From assembly GCA_003485015.1 (NCBI GenBank), contig DNCN01000057.1, positions 1 to 14,659 on the forward strand: 14,659 bases of DNA, given 5' to 3'. The DNA comes from a bacterium. GTDB taxonomy: Bacteria; UBA9089. Position 1 is the stretch's first letter. The number at the start of each line of letters is the position of its first letter. Below the pieces are notes generated by a model that did not search any database, was not told where the DNA came from, and saw only the letters and a list, made by a program, of their open reading frames with translations. Positions 7,239 through 13,089 of the stretch are shown here, one piece after another. Made by a program: the position numbers and the translations under genes.

Positions 7239-7437
7239 GGAATTTCACTCCTTTCTAGACTTTTCACCTTATCTTTTGAACAGGATAAAATCTCAGGATT
7301 CAAATGTATTGACAATTCTAGAAAAGTAGAAAGTACATGTAGCAGGGCACTCACTCTCTTCTGCATCATCTAACATCTTTCTCTAATTTCTCCACTAAGA
7401 TACAGAGAGACTCTTTTAACCTCTGATTAGAAAAGAA

Positions 7438-7449
7438 GTGACTCTATCT
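7438..7449. repeat. 12-bp direct repeat, copy 1 (rpmA side of pilT)
   Basis: GTGACTCTATCT occurs here and again at 8883-8894, in the same orientation, in the non-coding DNA on either side of pilT. The copies are about 1.45 kb apart. They could be a duplication left by insertion or a site for recombination; chance is also possible for a 12-mer. Confidence 0.45.
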
Positions 7450-7542
7450 CTAATTGCCCATCGCAAAATTGAGTTGACTTTTGTGGTCTACTGATCACCT
7501 GAATCGTTCATCTATCTATGTAGAGCAATTAAAGAAGAAGAC

Positions 7543-7563
7543 AAAAGGGCCCGAGGGGGCTTT
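7543..7563 (-). terminator. possible weak terminator downstream of pilT
   Basis: On the minus strand AAAGCCC and GGGC..TTT can pair around a CCTC loop, with a two-base bulge, followed by TTTTGTCTTCTTCTTT. The stem is imperfect and the U-tract is interrupted, so this is a weak candidate. Its place, roughly 95 bp after the pilT stop and before the rpmA promoter, is where a terminator would be expected. Confidence 0.3.
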
Positions 7564-7656
7564 AGGACTTATCTTAGTTGGAGATAAAAAGTGGAGTTTT
7601 CTAGAAGGTACATCAAGAAGAGGGGTGTGAGAAACGGGACACCACTTATTCCATTC

Positions 7657-8724
7657 CTATTCTGCTCGTCCTACTAACTTTTTAAAGGTTTCGGCATCAT
7701 GTGCACAAGCAAGGGCATTCTCAAAGGTCACCAGTCTCTTTTGATATAACACTTTCATTGCCTGTTCTAATGTTTGCATACCAAATTGAGCACCTGTATG
7801 CATAAGTGTAGCCATCTGGTGTGTCTTTCCTTCCCGAATCAAGTTTCTAATAGCAGGTGAGCCCATAAGAATCTCAACAGCTACAACCCTGCCTGCTTCA
7901 TCAGTCCTTGGAATTAGAACTTGAGAGATGACTCCTTCTAAAATGAGTGATAATTGCGTTCGAATTTGAGGTTGCTGTCCCGAGGGAAAAGAGTCAATGA
8001 TGCGGTCAATGGCTAATATGGCACCGTTGGTATGCATTGTAGCCAATACCAAGTGTCCTGTTTCAGCTGCTGAAAGGGTCAAACTCATTGTTTCTACATC
8101 ACGCATTTCACCTACCATGATTACATCAGGATCCTGTCGTAATACCCGTCTTAGGGCAGCACTGAATGATTTGGTATCTACGCCCAATTCACGTTGGTTG
8201 ATAATCGCCATTTTATCCTGAAAGACGTACTCTACGGGGTCTTCAATCGTTACCACATGTCTGCGTTGAGTTAAATTAATATTTTGGATTATAGCGGCTA
8301 GAGTAGTAGATTTACCACTGCCGGTAGGGCCTGTAACAACCACTAATCCACTTTTTAGATTAGATAATGACTCTAGCACTTGAGTAGGTAGGAGCAATTC
8401 CTCAAAACTTCTAATCTTAAGAGGGATATGCCGAAATACGATTCCATAACTACGTTGTTGCTGAAAGATATTGACTCGAAATCGACCTATTCCGTCGATG
8501 AAATATGCTATATCTAACTCTATGTCCTCTTCAAATCTTTTTCTTTGCTCATCAGTAGTAATAAAATCTACTGTTGTTTTTGTATCATCAGGAGTGAGTG
8601 CAGAATATCCCTCTATTGGCCATAGGTTTCCGCCTATTCTTAACGTAGGCGGTGAGCCTACCTTCACATGTAAGTCAGATGCATCCTTCTCTACCATTAT
8701 TTTAAGTAGTTCATGGACATTCAT
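7657..8724 (-). CDS. pilT: type IV pilus retraction ATPase PilT
   Basis: PilT is a hexameric cytoplasmic ATPase that depolymerises the type IV pilus for twitching motility, adhesion or DNA uptake. The 355-residue length is typical. Visible features are the N-terminal domain start (LLKIMVEKDASDLHVKVGSP), Walker A GPTGSGKST at 132-140, the Asp box around TIEDPVEYVF at 159-168, Walker B VIMVGEMRD at 201-209, and the His box AETGHLVLATMHTN at 220-233. A GAGGAGG ribosome-binding site lies 8 bases before the ATG. It stands alone with its own promoter, with no pilus genes beside it. Its codon use differs from its neighbours: by hand count GCC makes up about 6 of 24 Ala codons, against about 19 of 36 in proA. 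That hints at a different history. Confidence 0.95.
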   Translation of the reverse strand: MNVHELLKIMVEKDASDLHVKVGSPPTLRIGGNLWPIEGYSALTPDDTKTTVDFITTDEQRKRFEEDIELDIAYFIDGIGRFRVNIFQQQRSYGIVFRHIPLKIRSFEELLLPTQVLESLSNLKSGLVVVTGPTGSGKSTTLAAIIQNINLTQRRHVVTIEDPVEYVFQDKMAIINQRELGVDTKSFSAALRRVLRQDPDVIMVGEMRDVETMSLTLSAAETGHLVLATMHTNGAILAIDRIIDSFPSGQQPQIRTQLSLILEGVISQVLIPRTDEAGRVVAVEILMGSPAIRNLIREGKTHQMATLMHTGAQFGMQTLEQAMKVLYQKRLVTFENALACAHDAETFKKLVGRAE

Positions 8725-8830
8725 TGTTTTTGCCTCCTCGTGTAATTTTTTTAGGGTGTAAATTTCTTATTTGATTAAATTGTACCGCTTGAGTAAAGAC
8801 AATTTCATTTCCTAAAATCATCCTAAATAA

Positions 8831-8859
8831 ATAATACCATAAAAATTCTATTCTGGCAA
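8831..8859 (-). promoter_or_regulatory. predicted sigma-70 promoter of pilT
   Basis: The minus strand carries TTGCCA (8854-8859), a 17-bp spacer and TATTAT (8831-8836), each close to consensus. Transcription would begin near 8824, leaving a leader of about 100 nt before the pilT ATG. The leader is AT-rich and I see no strong fold in it. Confidence 0.65.
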
Positions 8860-8882
8860 GAAAACATTTCACTTCGTGGAAT

Positions 8883-8894
8883 GTGACTCTATCT
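8883..8894. repeat. 12-bp direct repeat, copy 2 (upstream of the pilT promoter)
   Basis: This is the second exact copy of GTGACTCTATCT, in the same orientation as that at 7438-7449. The pair brackets pilT together with its promoter and its possible terminator, so the bracketed segment would be a complete transcription unit. Confidence 0.45.
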
Positions 8895-8927
8895 TTTTTG
8901 GTACCTTTAGATCTTACATATAAACCA

Positions 8928-8990
8928 AACCCATTATTTGGGTCCTAGGATCAAAGAGGATCTCCTCTATGGTTATTATATTTTATAACC
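8928..8990 (-). terminator. cluster of small hairpins after the radical SAM gene
   Basis: Three inverted repeats lie in a row: GGTTAT/ATAACC (8971-8976 and 8985-8990), AGAGGA/TCCTCT (8955-8960 and 8963-8968) and ACCCA/TGGGT (about 8928-8942). On the minus strand they come 22-85 bp after the stop codon. None has a strong U-tract, so factor-independent termination would be weak. They may mark a 3' end or protect the mRNA. Confidence 0.35.
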
Positions 8991-9012
8991 TAATTTGGAT
9001 CTATCAAGTTCC

Positions 9013-11571
9013 TTAGATCTTAATCTCCATGGGCGAAATAAACTCTTTTTCCTTTAAATGATACTGGCCAGTCCGCTCAATATTCAGTATCTGAGAAGAG
9101 GGTAGGAGGGTCTTGATTACTTCCTCAAGCCTTCCTCCACCTGGGGATACCCAGAGAGCAATCTCAAGCTTGTGCTTTCCTTCTATGCCCCGGAGTAAAC
9201 GGATATCGTATACTGCCCCTCTTAGGTCGACCTTCTTGCCGTTTCGCTGGATCCAGAAGTACTCCTCTTCTAGAAACCTTCTTATCCCCTCATCGATATT
9301 AACCGGACTCTCCTTAGATTCTACCTCTACCTCATAGGTATTAAGATTGATGATTGAGGAGAGTGACCTTGCGTTAGGTAGAATAAGAGCTACTTTTTGA
9401 ACAACAATACCCAAGGGGAGGCTTCGATTGAGTTCGCTCTTTAAAAGCTCAAGATTCATTAAAGAAGAGAGCTCGATATCGGCATACTCACACCGACTTG
9501 TTATCCCTACCTTAAGCGCTGGGCCAAAGGAGAGTCTTGGATGAGGACTATAACCCTGAGAGAAGGCAATGGGGATAGAGGTTCGCCTTAAGGCACGATT
9601 GAAGGTAGCCATCATATTGAGATGGGAGAGATACGCTACCTCGCAACCCTTGAGAAATTCAATCCTTACCCGAAACCTTTGGCCTGCTTGGATCCTCCTC
9701 TGAGATTTTGAAGGTATACGAATAACACTCTCATCTGCCTTCTCTTTTCCTCCTTTTTTTTGTTTCTTGCCCTCAGCAGGGCATGCCCCACAACCTTTAC
9801 ACTTATCATCTCTACAGTCGGGTGTTGTCTCTTCCTGATAGGCTCGTTGGTATTCGCGGATGAGATACTCTTTCTTTACACCTACATTGATGTGATCCCA
9901 AGGAAGTGGATCTTCAAAGGATAGCTTTCGATTAGCATAGAAACAAGGGTCAAGACCCACCCTCTTAAATGCCTCTCTCCAGAGATCAAACCTAAGCTCA
10001 TCTGTCCAAGAGTCGAACCGGCACCCTAACTCCACGGCTGCTATGAGAACCTCTCCCAATCTCCGATCCCCTCGAGCAAAGACGGCTTCAAGAAAACTTG
10101 CCTCTATCTGATGCCAGCTTAGATCTACCCAACCCAATCCTCGAAATCTTCCCTTTAGATATGCCATCCTCTCCCTAAGCCCTTCCAGATCCACTTGACC
10201 TTCCCACTGGAATGGGGTATGGGGTTTGGGAACAAAGGGAGAGATACCCACCTTTACTCTCTTTCTTCGGCTAACAACGGGTTTCAATCGAGAGACCAAT
10301 TCCACTATTCCCTCTATATCCTTTTGAGTCTCAGTTGGAAGACCGATCATAAAGTAGAGTTTCACTGCATTCCAACTTGCTTCAAAACAGGCTGAAACTG
10401 TTACTAATAAGTCTTCTTCATTGAACCTCTTGTTGATTACTCTTCTGAGCCTAGCCGTCCCTGCCTCTGGGGCAAGGGTTAGCCCAGTCTTTTTGATCCT
10501 TGAGAACATACTGGCCAGATGGGAAACCAAAGAGTCTACCTTCAATGAAGGTAGAGAGATAGCAATCTTCTTTTCTCCAAACTCACTTATGAACCAAGAG
10601 ATCATCTCATTGAGCCCGCCGTAGTCGGTTATCGAGAGACTGCACAAAGAAACTTCTTCATAGCCTGTCTTGATCACAACATCCTTTATCTGCTTCTTGA
10701 GACAGGCTATAGAACGGGTCCTTACTGGCCGAGAGATTATTCCTGCCTGACAAAATCGGCATCCTTGGGTACAACCACGCTGGACCTCTATGGCAGCCCG
10801 ATCATGGATAATCTCCATAAAAGGGACGATCTGTTGGGTGGGAAAAGTTAGGAGATCAAGCTCTTCTCCAAAAGAGCGTTGGATAGGGTAGGGGGCTTTC
10901 TTATTTTTGGAGACGAGGGCCTTAAATCTCCCTCGTTGGTCATAAGAAGCTTCATAAAGCGAAGGGACATATGCCCCTTCATTTTGGGCCAATGCCAATA
11001 AGAGCTCTCTTCTCTCTTTGTCTCTATTTTCAAGGAAAGAGTAAATGAGATCTACAACGAATTTTTCTCCGTCCCCAATACAGAAGAGATCGATGAATTC
11101 ACTTAAGGGTTCGGGATTGGCCATACAAGGTCCACCAGCAATGATTATGGGGTTATCATTGCTCCGATCTCTTGCTCGAAGGGGGATACCAGCCAGTTTG
11201 AGCATCCAAAGGAGATTGGTATAGCTCAGTTCATGTTGCAAGGTAAAACCGATAATATCAAAATTCCGAAGAGGTATTCTTCCTTCTAAACTGAAGAGGT
11301 CCAGCCCCTCTTGTTCTAAGAGGCTTGCCAGATCATTACCTGGTGCATAGACCCTCTCGGCTACTACTTCGGGAAGATCATTGAGTATCTTATAGAGGAT
11401 CTTCAGCCCTAGATGGCTCATCCCGATCTCATAGATGTCAGGAAAGGCCAGAGCTACTTTTACCTTACAATCCCTATGGTTCTTATGGATGCTATTGATT
11501 TCATTTCCTAGGTATCGTACAGGTTTTGAGACTAAGGGAAGAATCCTATCTATCTTTGAGCCTCTATTCAT
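9013..11571 (-). CDS. fused B12-binding-like radical SAM protein with C-terminal DUF2344 domain (TIGR03960/TIGR03936 type)
   Basis: The 852-residue protein joins two parts that are separate genes in some bacteria. Residues 1 to about 250 resemble a cobalamin-binding-type domain (VALAFPDIYEIGMSHLG, IIIAGGPCMANPEPL, DLFCIGDGE). A radical SAM core follows, with the cluster ligands Cys267, Cys271 and Cys274 in RGCTQGCRFCQAG, plus LTLAPEAGTARLRRVI and YFMIGLPTE. A Cys-rich stretch has Cys586, 591, 594 and 597. The C-terminal DUF2344 domain (about 630-830) shows YLSHLNMMATFNRALRR and FSQGYSPHPRLSFGPALKVG. The family is widespread next to ribosomal and ribonuclease G genes, and its substrate is not established. 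An upstream reading frame would overlap rodA by 289 bp; I chose the ATG at 11571, 20 bp after rodA, although its ribosome-binding site is weak. Confidence 0.92.
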   Translation of the reverse strand: MNRGSKIDRILPLVSKPVRYLGNEINSIHKNHRDCKVKVALAFPDIYEIGMSHLGLKILYKILNDLPEVVAERVYAPGNDLASLLEQEGLDLFSLEGRIPLRNFDIIGFTLQHELSYTNLLWMLKLAGIPLRARDRSNDNPIIIAGGPCMANPEPLSEFIDLFCIGDGEKFVVDLIYSFLENRDKERRELLLALAQNEGAYVPSLYEASYDQRGRFKALVSKNKKAPYPIQRSFGEELDLLTFPTQQIVPFMEIIHDRAAIEVQRGCTQGCRFCQAGIISRPVRTRSIACLKKQIKDVVIKTGYEEVSLCSLSITDYGGLNEMISWFISEFGEKKIAISLPSLKVDSLVSHLASMFSRIKKTGLTLAPEAGTARLRRVINKRFNEEDLLVTVSACFEASWNAVKLYFMIGLPTETQKDIEGIVELVSRLKPVVSRRKRVKVGISPFVPKPHTPFQWEGQVDLEGLRERMAYLKGRFRGLGWVDLSWHQIEASFLEAVFARGDRRLGEVLIAAVELGCRFDSWTDELRFDLWREAFKRVGLDPCFYANRKLSFEDPLPWDHINVGVKKEYLIREYQRAYQEETTPDCRDDKCKGCGACPAEGKKQKKGGKEKADESVIRIPSKSQRRIQAGQRFRVRIEFLKGCEVAYLSHLNMMATFNRALRRTSIPIAFSQGYSPHPRLSFGPALKVGITSRCEYADIELSSLMNLELLKSELNRSLPLGIVVQKVALILPNARSLSSIINLNTYEVEVESKESPVNIDEGIRRFLEEEYFWIQRNGKKVDLRGAVYDIRLLRGIEGKHKLEIALWVSPGGGRLEEVIKTLLPSSQILNIERTGQYHLKEKEFISPMEIKI

Positions 11572-11591
11572 AAATAGATCACTAATTATTA

Positions 11592-12902
11592 TTAGGCCAA
11601 GAATTGACGTAAGCGAATATTGAGAAGGACACCCAAGGCGGTCATAGTGATGACTAGGGAAGAACCCCCATAGCTTATCAAGGGCAAGGGAATTCCTACT
11701 ACAGGCAATATCCCCGCAGTCATTCCCACATTGAGTAAAACCTGGGCAGCAATGGTGGTGGTGATTCCTACTGCTAATAAGGTACCAAATATCTCTCGAG
11801 AAGTGTTGGCAATATGGAACCCCCGCGAGATGATAATCAGAAAGAGCGAGAATATAATGAGCACCCCAATAAATCCCCATTCCTCACTAATAGTCGAAAA
11901 GATAAAGTCAGTCCCACACTCGGGCAGAAATCCAAGTCGACTCTGGGTACCTGAAAATAACCCTCGACCGAAAAGACACCCTGAGCCAATAGCAATCTTA
12001 GACTGGATAACACTATACCCTGTTCCAAGAGGATCAACATCTGGGGAGAGAAAGACCAAGAGTCTTCTCTGCTGGTAGTCTTTTAAAGAGACATTTAGGA
12101 CGAAAGAGAATAGTATTCCTATAACCACAATGGTATATCCTCCCAAAAGATCCCTTAAGGAGAGGGTTATTCCTACAATCCTGAGAAGATGCCAGAGAAT
12201 GAACACAATCAGAAGAAGGAGAAAGAAAGAGATGAGGATATAACCTATATTTTCACTATATTTAAGAATCATCTTAAGGAAGGGAGTTACAGCCTCTGGT
12301 TTGAATTTTGTCCAACTACGAACAAAGGGTAAAAGAAAGGCCAGTGCCCCAATGGCAATGAAAGAGATTAGATATCTCTCTCTGGCACCGGCCACGTAGA
12401 GCATACTCAAAAAGGCGGGGAGAAAGGTAGTAGCTGTTCCCAAATCGGGTTGTTTCATAATAAGAAGAATAGGTGCTCCAGCGATAATAAGAGGAATAAT
12501 AAGGGAGGTAAGTTCATTCAGCCTATCCCTCTTATTCTGAAGATAGGTAGCCAGCATTAAGATGGTAGTGATTTTAGCCAATTCAGACGGCTGAAAAGAG
12601 AGGGGTCCCAGGACAAACCAGCCTTTGGTGTGGCGTATAGTTGTTCCCACTAAAAGGACTAAGACCAGAAGAAAAAGGGATACACCGTATATAATATGGG
12701 CATATCTTCCCAGGGTCTGGTAATCGAAGAGGATGGCAAATAGCATAGTTATAGAACCAATACCGATCCAGATAAGTTGGCGCTTCCATAAAAGGCTTGT
12801 CTTTGCCCCTGTTGAGTAGGTAGCGCTATAAAGGGTAATTATCCCAAAGAGAATAGTTATAAGAATGGCTCCAAGAAGGAGATAATCAAGATTCCTCTTC
12901 AT
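11592..12902 (-). CDS. rodA: RodA, SEDS-family peptidoglycan polymerase
   Basis: RodA polymerises lipid II into glycan strands along the cell side wall, working with a class B PBP and MreBCD. Family signatures are present: an N-terminal DYLLLGAILITILFGIITLYSA segment in its usual place, KGWFVLGPLSFQPSELAK at 93-110, KQPDLGTA at 150-157, DPLGTGYSVIQSKIAIGSG at 290-308 (the loop carrying the family's essential Asp), and GILPVVGIPLPLISYGGSS near the C-terminus. At 436 residues it is longer than typical RodA (about 370-400). The excess lies at about 195-255, between the usual sixth helix region and LKDYQQRR, and includes a very hydrophobic stretch at 219-240. It is the first gene after its own promoter; mreBCD and the PBP gene are not beside it. 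Confidence 0.95.
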   Translation of the reverse strand: MKRNLDYLLLGAILITILFGIITLYSATYSTGAKTSLLWKRQLIWIGIGSITMLFAILFDYQTLGRYAHIIYGVSLFLLVLVLLVGTTIRHTKGWFVLGPLSFQPSELAKITTILMLATYLQNKRDRLNELTSLIIPLIIAGAPILLIMKQPDLGTATTFLPAFLSMLYVAGARERYLISFIAIGALAFLLPFVRSWTKFKPEAVTPFLKMILKYSENIGYILISFFLLLLIVFILWHLLRIVGITLSLRDLLGGYTIVVIGILFSFVLNVSLKDYQQRRLLVFLSPDVDPLGTGYSVIQSKIAIGSGCLFGRGLFSGTQSRLGFLPECGTDFIFSTISEEWGFIGVLIIFSLFLIIISRGFHIANTSREIFGTLLAVGITTTIAAQVLLNVGMTAGILPVVGIPLPLISYGGSSLVITMTALGVLLNIRLRQFLA

Positions 12903-12918
12903 TTTAATCCTTTAGGTC

Positions 12919-12947
12919 AGTATATCTTATCATCAATTGAAAGTCAA
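12919..12947 (-). promoter_or_regulatory. predicted sigma-70 promoter of rodA and the radical SAM gene
   Basis: The minus strand carries TTGACT (12942-12947), a 17-bp spacer and TATACT (12919-12924), one mismatch from consensus in each box. Transcription would begin near 12912, leaving a leader of only about 10 nt before the rodA ATG, in which AAAGGA serves as the ribosome-binding site. Confidence 0.75.
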
Positions 12948-13023
12948 CCCGCTTTTTATCGCCCTGAAAAGTAAGACTGACCCCTCGAAGAATACCATAA
13001 CCGGAAGACCCCCTAAATTTTTC

Positions 13024-13053
13024 TTGAAATCTCTCTGTTGTCTATGGTAAGAT
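13024..13053 (+). promoter_or_regulatory. predicted promoter of the glucan phosphorylase gene
   Basis: The plus strand carries TTGAAA (13024-13029), an 18-bp spacer and TAAGAT (13048-13053) preceded by TGG, an extended -10 element. Transcription would begin near 13060, about 30 nt before the gene. It is divergent from the rodA promoter, with roughly 75 bp between the two -35 boxes, enough room for a shared regulator site, but no operator-like repeat stands out. Confidence 0.5.
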
Positions 13054-13089
13054 GATAAGGTTTTCAGCTTAGGAGAAAGGAGATGAATG

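Larger units (their letters stand above)
7239..7656. other. non-coding region between the pilT stop and the rpmA promoter
   Basis: About 420 bp without a convincing gene. It holds a possible weak terminator (7543-7563) and one arm of a 12-bp direct repeat (7438-7449) whose other copy lies beyond pilT. A plus-strand frame of 50 codons (7478-7630) could start only at TTG, lacks a ribosome-binding site and resembles no family I know. I looked here for remnants of rplU or rng and saw none. The stretch reads like accumulated intergenic DNA or a decayed insertion. Confidence 0.6.
8725..9012. other. AT-rich non-coding region between the radical SAM gene and pilT
   Basis: No plausible gene is present. 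The part next to pilT holds its promoter (8831-8859). The middle carries the second copy of the 12-bp direct repeat. The part next to the radical SAM gene has clustered small inverted repeats (about 8928-8990). In many bacteria rng and rplU would follow here; nothing resembling them is visible. Confidence 0.6.

Noticed and set aside
7309..7336. TTGACA on the plus strand as a promoter
   Set aside because: No acceptable -10 box lies 16-18 bp downstream, and no plus-strand gene follows.
6855..7373. 172-codon plus-strand reading frame opposite rpmA
   Set aside because: It is the antisense shadow of the unmistakable L27 gene plus its promoter region, with no family resemblance.
7478..7630. 50-codon plus-strand open stretch in the pilT-rpmA spacer, ending in GTSRRGV
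   Set aside because: The only possible start is TTG without a ribosome-binding site, and I recognise no family; it may be a decayed fragment, but nothing shows it is translated.
7149..7656. Possible remnant of rplU (L21) upstream of rpmA
   Set aside because: I looked for the L21 N-terminal pattern and basic C-terminus in the spacer and found neither; the region also holds the rpmA promoter.
11572..11880. N-terminal 103-residue extension of the radical SAM reading frame
   Set aside because: It overlaps rodA by 289 bp in another frame, its residues look random (runs of His and Cys), and the family N-terminus begins after the ATG at 11571.
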